Shown here in pieces: positions 1 through 11,695 of a DNA stretch of 64,000 bases (position 1 is its first letter; each line of letters begins with the position of its first letter). The notes under the pieces are model-generated. The model was not told where the DNA came from. It did not search any database and was given only the letters and a program-made list of their open reading frames with translations. Source of the stretch: Siphonodentalium dalli (lineage: Eukaryota > Mollusca > Scaphopoda > Gadilida > Siphonodentaliidae); the NCBI GenBank assembly GCA_032622095.1, contig CP136068.1:123941989-124005988 (forward strand). Direction: 5' to 3'. Made by a program: the position numbers and the translations under genes.

Positions 1-1395
1 ATCGAGTGGTTATATGACTATGTGTGTCGAATAGTTATACATGTAGTGACTGTATGGTCATAAATGTAATGAATATCTATACAGGGAGTGACTAAATGGT
101 CATGTGTCAGGTGTATGAGTATACCTGGTGTTCCTGCTTGGTGATTCGTGGCGGTATGGTCATGTGTAGGTTATACGGGTATACACACGTGTTGATATAT
201 GGTCATGGGCGAGGGTATGTGCATATAGCGAGTGGCTATATGGCCATGGGTGATGTGCATATGCACACATGGAGTGATTTTTCTGACATAGCTGGGGTGT
301 ATTAGTATATCTTGTGTCGCTATTCGGCTACATGGAGTGACATGGCCAATGGTGAGGTGAATATGTATACAAGGATTGACCATGATCATGTATGAATGTT
401 TTGAATAGGTACACACGGGGTGACTATATGGACATATGTCAGGTGAAGGAGTATACCAGGTGGCATGGGTGAGGGTATGTGTGTGAAGCGAGTGACTATA
501 TGGCCATTGGTGAGGTGCATATGTATACCTGGAGTGACTCTATGGTCATTGTTGTGGTGTTGATGTATATATTGAATGTCTATTTGACCATCTGTATGGA
601 GAATAGGTATACAGGGGATTACCGTATGGCCAATCGTGAGGTGAATGCATGGGTATACACGGAGTGACTATATGGTTATGGGTCATGTTTAGGAGTATAC
701 CCGGTGGGCCTCCATTGTGACACATGGATGTATGGTCATCCGTGGTAATGGGTCAGGTGTACGTATATAAACATTGGGTCACTATATTGTTGTGTCTGTG
801 GTGTTTATGTATATATCGAATGACTGTGTGATAATGGGTGGCTAACGCTTTCCATGTTTAACATTTCCCCCATGTACATAAACACCATCAAGATGGAGAA
901 CTCTCTGACATGGCCTCTCTATTGCTTAACATATCCTTGAGTTATTGTGGAAAGCGATAGCCACCCAAGGTACACATGTACAACCCACCCATTACCTCAG
1001 TCACTTCATATGTACATAAACACCACACAAATGACAATATAGTCACCCACTTTATACACGTACACCTGACCATACAGCCATAATTGGTTATACCCGTACA
1101 TACCACAAATGACGATACAGCCACGATTCACCATGCATGAACACCATGTGTACTCCTACACCTGGCACATGCCCATATAGTCACTCTATGTATACATATG
1201 CACCACATTCACGATCATACATTCACTCAGTGCATACATATTCATCTCACTATGGACCATACAGCCACTACATTATACCTATTCGCCATACCCATGACAT
1301 AGGGTCAACCCAGGTACACATATGCAACTCACCAATGGTGAGCCCTTCCAGATATACGACTGTATACTGTATTCATACACGCCGCTCCAATGATC
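1..1395. repeat. Diverged minisatellite in inverted (foldback-like) arrangement
   Basis: From 1 to about 835 a loose unit of roughly 40-65 bp recurs, with the words GAGTGACTATATGG, GGTCATG and GTATAC. From about 870 to 1395 the same words appear as reverse complements (CATATAGTCACT, CATGACC, GTATAC). The two halves therefore face each other about a hinge at 836-966. Long terminal inverted repeats made of tandem units are typical of foldback elements. The left end is outside the window, so the full length is unknown. The short ORFs here are repeat read-through. Confidence 0.6.
836..966. repeat. Hairpin hinge of the inverted minisatellite
   Basis: A 19-bp arm at 836-854 (GGGTGGCTAACGCTTTCCA) pairs with 948-966 with one mismatch, leaving a loop of 93 bp. 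The surrounding minisatellite units also pair, so the stem continues outward into both halves, for example 778-835 with about 967-1060. Confidence 0.65.
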
Positions 1396-2225
1396 AGTTA
1401 ATATACAAAACACAAAATAAAGTCATATCACTCAACCAGTTCCAAACAATATGAACTGATCCAGAAGATATTTGTGAAAAAACGTCATATTTTCAACTTC
1501 CGGCGGCCATTTTGGCGACCATCTTGGAGGGTGAGTTTCAATTTTGCGCCAAAAAAGTGTCATTATGTCTTAGCTTCACGAAAATATATACATTTGTATA
1601 CATTTTACTAGATTTTCCCGCTATAATTTGCATAAAACTGACTTAGGGTCTGATCTGAAAAATGGCGGCCAGGATTGACGCCATCTTGTCTGAAGTCTAC
1701 ACGGCCACTTTTTTTTCTTATTAACATTGCTTAAAAGTTGAAGGACATAATAAGGAACAAAATGAGTGGGGTGAAGTTAAGTCCCATGGGGTGGGTGCAA
1801 GGGTACCCCTATTGGCTCCCGGACTATAAGAGAATTATTACGAGAATCGTCGATAAATATACAAAACAGCAATGTCTTACCGTAGTTACCTGATTAATAT
1901 GATGTTAATGTTTCAGAATTATTACTGTGATGATAGTATCATGATACAACGCGGCTTTGAACGTTCCGCGAGGAGTATATAAGTTTGAGTATGTTCAAGG
2001 CCAGTTACGTGATTTCATATGACGTTGTACGGTGCCGTATCAACAACCCTCCAGCGAAGAAAACACGAAGATTTTAAAAGCCTTTTATTGAACCCTATGT
2101 TCATCCTATCGGGCGACAGGCAGTCTATTCGTGTTCGGCACTTTCGAATTATGGTAAAAAAGTTGGTTTGACACTTTTCCGCGGAAATGCTTCTAGAAAT
2201 GTCTTTTCTGAGAATTACGACTAGA
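1396..2225. other. Non-coding stretch, no gene seen
   Basis: No supported gene. Two GC-richer islands at about 1500-1540 and 1662-1712 share words such as ATGGCGGCC and GCCATCTTG, which resemble an old interspersed repeat. The sequence then becomes unique until the 162-bp satellite begins. Confidence 0.4.
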
Positions 2226-3525
2226 CTAATATATGAATCGTACTGCATCCCTATATGACTAATATATAGTTGACTTAGGGTTTCACCGCACGGGCTCCAA
2301 TTTGGGGTTCACCATGTTAAGGGCCCTTCATAGAGAATGGGTAGGAGTATAAATATCTGGATTCTTGCGATATAATATGAACGTTGGGACATATATGAAT
2401 CGTCCTGCATCCCTATATGACTAATATATAGTTGACTTAGGGTTTCACCGCACGGGCTCCAATTTGGGGTTCACCATGTTAAGGGCCCATCATAGGGAAT
2501 GGGTAGGAGTCTAAATATCTGGGATTCTTGCGGTATAATATGAACGTTGGGACATATATGAATCGTCCTGCATCCCTATATGACTAATATATAGTTGATT
2601 TAGGTTTTCACCGCACGGGCTCCAATTTGGGGTTCACCATGTTAAGGGCTGATCATAGAGAATGGGTAGGAATCTAAATATCTGGATTCTGGAAATATAA
2701 TATGAACTTTGGGACATATCTGGGCCGTCCTGCATCCGTACATGACTAATATATAGTTGACTTAGGTTTTCACCGCACGGGTTCCGATTTGGGGTTCACC
2801 ATGTTAAGGGCCCATCATAGCAAATGGGTAGGAGTCAAAATATCTTGATTCTTGGGATATAATATGAGCGTTGGGACATATCTGGACTGTCCTGCATCCG
2901 TATATGACTAATATATAGTTGACTTAGGTTTTCACCGCACGGGCTCCAATTTGGGGTTCACCATGTTAAGGGCCCATCATAGAGAATGGGTAGGAGTCAA
3001 AATATCTGGATTCTGGAAATATAATATGAACGTTGGGACATATCTGGATCGTCCTGCATCCGTACATGACTAATATATAGTTGATTTAGGTTTTCACCGC
3101 ATGGGCTCCGATTTGGGGTTCACCATGTTAAGGGCCCATCATAGAGAATGGGTAGGAGTCAAAATATCTGGATTCTGGAAATAGAATATGAACGTTGAGA
3201 CATATCTGGACCGTCCTGCATCCGTACATGACTAATATATAGTTGACTTAGGTTTTCACTGCACGGTCTCCAATTTGGGGTTCACAATTTTAAGGGCCCA
3301 CCATAGAAAATTGTAGGAGTCTAAATATCTGTTTTCTTGGAATATATTATGAACGTTGGGACATATATGGACCATCCTGCATCTGTACATGACTACTATA
3401 TAGCTAACTTGGGTTTTCACTGTACAGACTCCAATTCGGGGTTCAAACATTTAAGGACCCATCAAGGAAAATGGGGAGGTGCCTAAATCTTTGTATTCTG
3501 GAAATATAATATTAATTATTTTTAG
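2226..3525. repeat. 162-bp satellite array, about 8 units
   Basis: The landmark GCATCC falls at 2245, 2407, 2570, 2732, 2894, 3056 and 3218, and GCATCT at 3379. This gives periods of 161-163 bp over eight units. Each unit carries TATAGTTGACTTAGG, CTCCAATTTGGGGTTCACC and AAGGGCCCATCATAG. The first units are nearly identical and the last is the most diverged. Distant relatives of the unit occur at about 10200-10437. Confidence 0.9.
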
Positions 3526-5240
3526 TGACAATTATTACATGTTTGCTAGCTAGATAGATAGATAATCCACCACACTTAGGATACATTGATAAATACTACC
3601 GCACGTATAAACTTTGTGAAAATCATGACTAGCTATAGTGACCAATGTAACTGGCTTTATAGACTTACCTTGCTACTGAGCTATAGTGACAATTTTAGTA
3701 GCTGGAGAGATAGACTATCGGCAATTGATAGCTATAATGACAATATTACTCTCTAGATAGACTGCATATCCACCATGACTAGCTATAGTGTCTAGCGTAA
3801 TTGCTTGATAGGCTTACCATTCTGTTTAGCTACAATGACTACACTTACTAGCCTGCTGTATAGGCTATGCACCATCGGTAGCTTCACCTATCAATATCAC
3901 TGTCCATTTGTACTGAGTAACCATATTGACAGGCTCTAGTGACTAATGTAACTTACCACCATGGTTAGTTATAATGTCTACACATACATGTATGAGCTTT
4001 TCTTGATAGATTATCCACCGACATTACTGTCCATATGTACTGAATTACCACAATTACTAGGGATATTGACTAATTTAGCTCCCTGAATACTAGTGAATAG
4101 ACCTACCACCCTGATTAGCTATAGTGACTATTATTATTAGCTGGATAAATAGACCACCCACTCGCCAGTGCTAGCTATAGTGATTAATATTACTATCTAT
4201 GTAAACTGCATAACCACCACGATTAGCCATTATGATTAATGGATAGAAAGGCCACCATAGTTAGCTATATAGATCAACAGTACTGTCTATGTAGACTGAA
4301 TACCCACCATGACTAGTTATAGTGACTGCAGTAAATGGCTAGACAGACTTACCATCATGCAGTGACTAATCTTACTAGCTTGCGATATACACTGTCTTTC
4401 TATCTGGCTACTTTGATCTATATTATTGCCTATATATACTGAATAATCACCATGGGTAGCTATAATCATACACAGTGACTGTCTATAATGACTAATTAAC
4501 TGTCTGGATAGACTTACCACCCAGGTTATTGACTACACTAACTAGCCTTCTGGATAGATTATCCGTAATAGCTAGATACGTTGATCAATACTACTGCCCA
4601 TATTGCACCGAATAACAACAATGGCTAACTATAGTCACTGACTAACTATCTAGATAGACTCACCATCCGGATTATAGCTTTAGTGACTAGATTTACTAGC
4701 TTATACTGTATAAAATATATACTTACCTAGCTACTTTGATCAATATTGCTATCCACGTGTATTGAATAAACACCATGGCTAGCTACAGTGACTAATGTAA
4801 CTGGCTATATAAACATACCACCATGATTGGCTATTATTAATAGATTTGTATAGACTATCCGACATTACTACCTAGATAAACTGAACAACCACCATGACCA
4901 ACTATTGTGGCTAATGTAACTGGCTAGATAGACATATCACCCTTGTAAGATATAGCGACTATTCCTACAAGCTGGCTAGATAGATAAGTCACCACATCTA
5001 GCCATCTTGATTAATAGTACTATATATATACTGATGACCATGACTAGTACGAATTAGTAACTAGCTATGTTGATCAATATAACTGCCCATGTATACTGAA
5101 TAACCACCTTCAGCTATAGTGACTAATCTTATTACCTTGCTACCGACTATCCACCAGAGCTAGCTACATTGACCAATATTACCTCTCATATACCGAATAA
5201 CCATTATGACTAGCTGGTAGTGACTAATGTAACTTGATAG
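3526..5240. repeat. Old satellite of ~50-bp monomers in higher-order units
   Basis: Monomers of about 50 bp start AGCTATAGTGAC or AGCTACTTTGATCAAT and end near ACCACCATGACT. Three monomer types seem to follow each other, one of them carrying CAATATTACTGCCCATGTAT. That type recurs at 4413, 4581, 4736 and 5070, which fits a higher-order unit of roughly 155-168 bp. Divergence is high. The CR1-like LINE copy inserted at its right edge. A second block of the same family lies at 12440-12850. Confidence 0.65.
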
Positions 5241-5252
5241 ATGGACTTGACT
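5241..5252. repeat. Target-site duplication, 3' side of CR1-like LINE
   Basis: ATGGACTTGACT here is repeated exactly at 9187-9198. The two copies bracket the LINE. Confidence 0.75.
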
Positions 5253-5262
5253 TGAAACATAT

Positions 5263-5268
5263 TTTATT
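5263..5268 (-). terminator. Poly(A) signal of CR1-like LINE
   Basis: AATAAA on the minus strand, about 10 bp before the 3' boundary defined by the target-site duplication. Confidence 0.55.
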
Positions 5269-5730
5269 TGCAAAATATACAAAGGGGATTGGGGCACAAG
5301 TTTTTGCAACTTATGAAGCCCCTCTCCTAATACAATATTTTAACACACATGTGATCAAGATGACGGTACAAACTTATTTACATGGTGAGAAGTTATGGGA
5401 GATATAATGTGTAGCGCCTTCCAGAGATGATCAAACATGAGATTGCTTCTTATCTGTGAGAAAATTTGTATTTGAAGAATGTCACTATTTTATTAATGTT
5501 GGAATGATTGACAAGTGCCAATATATTATCTATTCTAAGCACTTTTGTGTTGGTTGTAAAATATAATGGTACACTTGATTCGTTCTCTATTTTGTTATTG
5601 TTGTGCTCTGGAAGGCAATACAGATGATACATCAGAATGAGATGTTTGAATGGGAGGTTTGTCCACTTGTGAGGTAAAAGTTGAAATTCCGGAAGCAAGT
5701 ATAGATTCGCAAATAAGATAAATATAATCA

Positions 5731-8700
5731 TTAGGGGTCAAAACGCTTAGTCGCTGCAATATATTGCTGTGTGATGGAAAATATTTTCATATTTTGTTGG
5801 GACGAGAGATAAGGTAATCCACACATGAGTTCGGAAATATGGCTTACTTTGAGATTTACGCGGTCTAGTTTCTCAAAGAGAACTGAGCGCTCACGTTGGT
5901 ACAATGGGCACATGAAGAAATAGTGATATGCGTCTTCAGATCTATTTCCACATGAGCATGCGGGGCTGTCAGCGATATAATTATTGAACATATCACATCG
6001 GAGTTCACTGCAAAAATTACGTATGCGACAATGAAAAATGTTGTATTTCCTGCGTCCAGCATAGAAATGTAGAGGGGGGCTGATTGTGGGATCTATATGA
6101 TACAAGTTGGTTTTAAAGGTAGAAGATTGATCAGCTTCGGTGATTACTTTGGGAAGCTTATTCCATTCTAACACCATCGCTGGAAAAAAGGACTGTTTGA
6201 AGTGTTCAGTATTGCAATAGTATGAGTAAAATTTACCGGGGCGTCTCCAATTATAATCTGCAACCTCGTGTGATCTGGGGGGAAGTGTATTGGCTAGATA
6301 AGAGGGGGCTAGATTATTGATTATTTTATAGAGTGCCTGCAGTTTATGTAGTTGACGTCGTTTATTGAGTGATGGCCATCCGACCTCCTGTAATACCGTG
6401 TTGTCCGAAGCAGAACGGGTAATACCACTGACTATCCGTCCAGCGTCGACATGAAGCCAGTCAAGCTTCTCTAACATATAATTTGAGGCATTGTCCCAGA
6501 CGGCGTCTGAATAATCAAATAAGGGTAAAATATATGTTTTGTAAATAATTTCAATGGTTTTCCGGTTGAGTTGATATTTAATCCGCCGGAGTTCAGACAG
6601 ACGTGAGGCAATTCTTTTGACAGACCCTTCAATGTGTGCGTTCCATTTGAGATTTGATTGGAGTTCCAGACCTAAGTGTATATGCTTGTCCACGAAGTTG
6701 ATTGAATTTCCTACGAAATTGAGGTTTGGTTTTACTGTTGAGGGCGCAACTAATGAAAAGGACATGCCAACTGTTTTAGTTGGGTTGAAACTGACCAACC
6801 AGTTTTGGGACCACGCTGTAATTTTGTCTAAATCGCTGTTCATAGTATGTTCAAGTATATTAAGATCAAAGTGACTGTTCGTGAGGCAAGTATCGTCGGC
6901 ATACATTCTCGTTATTGATTCAATACCGTCGGGTAAATCATTTATATAGACTAAGAACAAAAATGGCCCCAGGATTGACCTTTGTGGAACTCCAGCTGGG
7001 ATGACCTCGTATTTTGAAAATGTGTCATTGATTAGGACCCTCTGCGTCCGATTTTCTAGGTAGTTTTCTATCCAATTTAAAATATTTCCTTCTAATCCAT
7101 AAGCATTTAATTTGTGTATCAGTCCCCTGTGCCAAACCCTCTCAAAGGCTTTGGAAATATCACAGAATATAGAACATGTAAGTAGTCCTTTGTCAAGGGA
7201 TTGGCACAGGTTGTGATATAGGTCTAATAGTTGGTATGTTGTACTATGACCTGTGAGAAATCCTGACTGATGGAAGTATAAAAGTTAATTTTCAATGAAA
7301 AATTTACTAATCTGTTTCAAAACCACTTTCTCAAAAACATTAGCCACACATAGTAGAAGGGAAATTGGTCGGTAATTTTTGGCTTCCGCTGGATCATCTT
7401 TTTTGAAAATCGGGATCACGTTTGCTGCTTTCCAGGACTCTGGGAATTTCTCAGAGTTGATAGATTTCCTGAATAGAAGGACGAGTGGTTGAGCTATTGA
7501 TTTTGCTGTTTCCCTGAGCATTCTAACACTAATTCCATCATGGCCATGGGCTTTGTTAAGTTTAAAAGATTTGATGGCTGACTCAACCTCTGATTCTGTG
7601 AAAACCAAATCTGGCATGGTGTTTGCGGTGCGCTTCGGAAAATGAGGCAAGTTATGATTGGCATCATTAATGGTAGAATTTGCAATAAAGCTTTCGTTTA
7701 GAATTTTTGCTTTGTCGACATCGTCAATTGCATATGTCTTATTGTTGGCAGTTATAGTGCCGGAAGTACTGTATAGTGGGGGGATGTTTTTTGCTCGTTT
7801 CTTGTTTAGTAGGTAATGTATTATTCTCCAAAAGTCTCGTGGGTTAGATGCTTCTCTTATTCGTTCTTCGATATTTTCTTCAAATTTGATTTTCGCGTGC
7901 TTCTTCATGTTATTGACTTTGTTCCCTATGTTTTTATATTTTCTCCAGACTTCAGGGTTATTTGCCTTCATGGCCTTTTTCCTTACTCTGTCGCGTTTTC
8001 GTATCTCAAACCGGATGTCCGAATTGAACCAAATTTTGTCGGATGTTCTTACTGTAATGCATGATTGTGGAATTGTTTTCGCCATTATGGACAGGAATTC
8101 TAGTTGAAAGTTATTGGCAGCTGTGTTCACATCAGGTGCACTTTTTATGAGGTCATCCCAGTCGACATGGGCAAGTAGATTGTTTGCACGAGAAAAATTA
8201 CCTTTTCTGTAGTTCCATACTTGTCTAGGAAATGACGCTGCGGTAGTATTTTGAAATGATATTGTGGCATATACACCTAGGTGGTCCGAAACTCCGAGAT
8301 TTAGGACATCGGAGTCTATTAAACGGAGTGAGCTTGAGGTCAAAATTGGGTCAAGCAATGTACTTGAGGTGCTGGTCACTCTAGTTGGGACTTTTATAGC
8401 ATTTTTCATACTGAAACCATCCGTTATCTGTTTTAGCTTCGATGAATTATCCATGAAATTCGAGTTAAAATCCCCTGTGATGACTACATATTCGGAAATA
8501 TCAAGAGCATCAGAAATTGAGGATTCCAGGAGTCCCCAATAATTTTGGGTACAGAATTGATCAGATCTGTACGATAATCCAAGAACAATGCGAGTTTTCT
8601 TTGAGTGGATTTCGAACCAGAGACAAGAAGAATCGAATTCCAATTCAGGTTTACGATTAAATATTAAGTGGTCGGCGAACATTACGCATATTCCGCCACC

Positions 8701-9105
8701 CTTTGAATCACGGTCTTTGCGAATGGGGGAACAATAACCATCGATTTCTAGTTGGCTAGAGGGGTAAGATGGGTCAAGATGTGTTTCGGTGAAACATAGA
8801 ATGTCAAATTCGTTTATAAGATCTGCAATTTTTTCAAGTTTATTTCGGATACTCCTTACGTTATAGTGAAAAATCGAGATCGAATTCTCAGCGTTAGTCT
8901 GTGACAGAGGGCCCGGGTTTATATGGATATCGCCTGATAATTGTAATAGAAAGAATGTAATGAGAAAAATCGACCTTGCGTTTGGTGGAGTAAAGCATTT
9001 TCCGAGGCGAAGGCTGCTGTTTTTTACAGTTTTAGTTGCAAACGGTCGTTTTGCTGAGTCGAAGATACCTATTGCTGCCCTATATTGACTCAAGTCACAC
9101 GTCAT
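5731..9105 (-). pseudogene. CR1-like ORF2 (endonuclease-reverse transcriptase), one internal stop
   Basis: Encodes the LINE protein that nicks target DNA and reverse transcribes the element RNA. The frame is open from 9153, but the first ATG is at 9105; the earlier TTG at 9141 is not a normal start. Counting from 9141, a hydrophobic segment at residues 58-68 precedes the 2A-like GDIHINPGP (70-78). The AP endonuclease follows (about 88-295), with ETHLD 119-123, GDFN 223-226 and SDH 285-287. Reverse transcriptase begins near NYRPISLL (about 590). A TAA at 7282-7284 stops the frame after FIEN. Translation across it continues in the same frame with LLYFHQSGFLTGH, AKAF-type box DISKAFERVWH, VPQRSILGP and MYADD (about 746-750). 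The usual QGS of the RT motif is QRS here, a glycine-to-arginine change that could also harm activity. Without the stop the frame is about 1,125 codons. Confidence 0.85.
8908..8934 (-). other. 2A-like motif (GDIHINPGP) in LINE ORF
   Basis: The nine residues end in NPGP and follow a hydrophobic stretch, FLITFFLLQL. 2A peptides (consensus D-V/I-E-x-N-P-G-P) cause ribosome skipping before the final proline, and 2A-like sequences are known at the N-termini of CR1-like ORFs in sea urchin, lancelet and molluscs. The usual glutamate is histidine here, so activity is uncertain. Confidence 0.6.
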
Positions 9106-9186
9106 TTCAGACGGTGGTTCGAAACCAAGATAGGGAAGCAAATGGACTCCGACTCAATGAGCAATACAACTAGTGACACCTCACAA

Positions 9187-9198
9187 ATGGACTTGACT
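9187..9198. repeat. Target-site duplication, 5' side of CR1-like LINE
   Basis: ATGGACTTGACT, an exact match to 5241-5252. It places the LINE 5' end at 9186. Confidence 0.75.
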
Positions 9199-9957
9199 GT
9201 TCTTACATTCTGGATGACTGGAAACATGAATGAAGTAAATGAGTAATCAAACATTATCAATGCATAGAAAATAGAAAATATGATGTAGACATTGGGATAT
9301 ATACAAATATATACATGTTGATGTTGGGTGGTGATTGGCATGAGGGGGAGGGCTTCGGCTATTAACGGGTAGCTATGTTTAACAAATTATGGATTTGCGC
9401 TTGGGCTTGGATTGTTAGCATGATGGGATTTTCGTAGGATTAATCTGAGATAAGTGAGAAAATAGGGCAGTCTCATTGTTGAGGATAAAACACGAGAATA
9501 CACATTATGATAATGTACGAATATAGGCCTACAAAGGAAGTTACACAGTTTAGCGACACACGATTGGTTCTGGGCACATTATGCTGAGGAATGCCTTCAC
9601 TCACCGAAAGGGTCAAACTTTATCCCAGAGAGCTGTTTCCAGTGTGTATCCCCGTTCTTTGATTAGCATTATGTGAATAAGATAGGCCACACCAGCCTTG
9701 CGAAACTGGGATTTTTGTCGATACGGCCTGCGGTAATAACATGCGTACGCATTGTTACGCCACCTAGTGTGGTGTTTCTAGCTTTTGGTTTTTTGATATC
9801 GCATGGTCGATCGATAATTCACTGGGTGATTGTACATTCGGCAAACCTCGTCAGATTCCGTCACCGTTTCATCGTACCGATAATTATGATAGTACAACTA
9901 AGATTGGCACATGTGTTTACGTCACCGGTGTATTTGTGGGGACATGCTTCTATTATG
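9199..9957. other. Non-coding stretch, no gene seen
   Basis: Unique-looking AT-rich sequence. The ORFs at 9102-9341 (minus) and 9673-10062 (plus) have no recognisable domain. Confidence 0.35.
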
Positions 9958-10180
9958 AAGGTTTGCTATCCCGAAGGTCCGCTATTCCGAAGGTTCTCTA
10001 TTCCGAAGGTTTTTGTTATTTTTAGGTTAATTCTATATTTTAAAGTATTGAGACTAATTTGAGAGGGTTCATTTTCACAAAGATTCTTTATATGGAGTGT
10101 GCGCTCACATCCGAACTGATCATGCGCGCACACCGATACAGATACAGGAGGAAATAACTTAACTTAGAACATTAAATGTG
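9958..10180. repeat. Short CCGAAGGTT array plus shared tail, copy 1
   Basis: The word CTATTCCGAAGGTTC, with small changes, is repeated about four times at 9968-10013. A tail follows that contains TAGGTTAATTCTATATT, GAGAGGGTTCATT and ACATTAAATGTGATTTTG. The same array and tail recur at 10438-10700, so this is a repeated module. Confidence 0.6.
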
Positions 10181-10199
10181 ATTTTGTTTTGTTTTCGCT

Positions 10200-10437
10200 G
10201 GTTTTCTTGAGATTTTATGTCATTACGTGGGCCCATACCTTTGAATTCTTGGCATATACTGTAAATGTTGTGGTATATATGGACCCTCCCGCATTGGGAC
10301 ATGACATAGGTTCAGTTGACTTAAGTGGTGTTCTGTTTGTGCTCCAATTTGGAGTTCAATATTTTAAGGGCCAAGTTTAGAATTTTATGGGTCAATACCT
10401 TTGAACTCTGGGCATATAATATGAATATTGGGGGGCA
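10200..10437. repeat. Diverged relatives of the 162-bp satellite
   Basis: GTTGACTTAAGTGGTGTTC, GCTCCAATTTGGAGTTCA, TTTTAAGGGCC and CATATAATATGAATATTGG occur in the same order as in the satellite at 2226-3525. They are diverged copies of that unit lying between the two CCGAAGG modules. Confidence 0.55.
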
Positions 10438-10700
10438 TGTCTCTATTCCGAAGGTTCACTATCCCGAAGGTCCACTATTCCGAAATTTCTCTGAATGTTC
10501 GCTATTCCGAAGGTTCACCAATCCGAAGGTTCGTTATTCCGAAGGTTCTGTGTTCCAAAGATTTTTTTTATTTTAAGGTTAATTCTATATTCTAAAGTAA
10601 CGAGAGGGTCCATTATCACGAAGATTCTTTTTATGAAGGAAATAACGTAAAACATTAAATGTGATTTTGTTTTGTTTTCGAGGGTTTTCTTGAGTTTAAT
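10438..10700. repeat. CCGAAGGTT array plus shared tail, copy 2
   Basis: About six copies of TATTCCGAAGGTTC or a close variant span 10443-10555. The same tail follows as after copy 1, including AGGTTAATTCTATATTCTAAAG and the run TGATTTTGTTTTGTTTTCG. Confidence 0.6.
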
Positions 10701-11164
10701 GTCATTACGTATGACCTTATTTCTCATTACATATTCACGCCAAGGAGCCCACACAATTGCTATGTTACGATGCGATTTAATGTGATTATGTGTGACCTAA
10801 TATCTCAATAATCTGAGGCAAGAGTACGCCTGCTAAAGGCGAATTATAACAGTTGGGGGTATAACGCTCAATAAATACTGGAGGCTATAACAAACTGCGC
10901 AGTAGAATATCGCTGAATGGACGAGTATGAGATGAGCCTAAATGCAATTGTGACTTTGTTTAAAGGCCCACTTAATTTTCGAGTCATTAATTTTTTATAG
11001 TATATACGGTTTTAATAACAATTTATGCCATTAAATTTGAATAAACTACTATAATTCATCACCATTTGAAAGGCAGAATACTTCTATCTCCTAGTTTGAA
11101 ACACCTTCAAAATACCGCGTCGTATATCTAGCAATTAGCAACCAACATGTCCTCCTCGGCTTTC
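10701..11164. other. Non-coding stretch, no gene seen
   Basis: AT-rich, with no ORF or repeat that I can support. Confidence 0.35.
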
Positions 11165-11695
11165 CATAGATTTCAACGTAATTTGATACTTATGGGTATT
11201 TGTGTCCGGGAAGTGTTTTGGACGGGTCAAATCGTGACCCCGACCTGACCTTGGCCTTTAAAACTGTCAATGCAAGGTCAATTTGGGTAAAACGGACAAA
11301 TTTCGGCGAAATTTGATACCTAGGGATACTTTGGTCCAAGGAGAGTTTTGAACGGGTCAAATCGTGACATCGGCCTGACCTTGACCTTCAATATGGCCAA
11401 TCAAAGGTCAACTCGGATAAAACGGATAGATTTCGACGAAATTTGATACCTATGGGTACTTTTGTCGGGGGGGGGGGGGGGGTGTTTTGGACGGGTCAAA
11501 TCATGACTCTGACCTTACCTTGACCTTCAAAATTGTTCATTAATGGTCAAGTTGGGTAAAACGGACGGATTTCGACGAAATTTGATACCTATGGGTACTT
11601 TTCTACGGGTGGGGTGTTTTGGACTGGACAAATCATGACCCTGACCTGACATTGACTTTCGAAACAGTCAATTGAAGGTCAAATCGCACCTTTCA
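11165..11695. repeat. Tandem repeat, ~125-140 bp unit, about 4 copies
   Basis: Each unit runs AATTTGATACCTATGGGTAC, then GTTTTGGACGGGTCAAATC, then TGACCTGACCTTGACCTT, then GGGTAAAACGGAC. Units start near 11179, 11309, 11438 and 11578. A run of G near 11467-11482 interrupts the third unit. Confidence 0.75.

Larger units (their letters stand above)
5253..9186 (-). mobile_element. CR1-like non-LTR retrotransposon, near full length
   Basis: A 3934-bp minus-strand LINE lies between exact 12-bp direct repeats. It has a short 5' leader, one long reading frame with an AP endonuclease followed by reverse transcriptase, a 3' untranslated stretch of about 480 bp, and an AATAAA close to the 3' end. No ORF1 is present; either this lineage has a single ORF or the copy is 5' truncated. 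The endonuclease order, the N-terminal NPGP motif and the C-terminal CxCG...CP.Y...R zinc-like motif fit the CR1/L2 group. It landed at the edge of the ~50-bp satellite. The exact duplications and the single stop codon suggest a fairly recent insertion. Confidence 0.85.

Noticed and set aside
96-667. ORFs of 60-80 codons at the left end
   Set aside because: They consist of repeated minisatellite words and have no protein features.
7816-8542. Plus-strand ORFs across the CR1-like element
   Set aside because: Antisense to the endonuclease-reverse transcriptase frame.
9106-9141. TTG at 9141 as start of the CR1-like ORF
   Set aside because: A non-ATG start is not needed; the first ATG in the same frame is at 9105, still ahead of the 2A-like motif and endonuclease.
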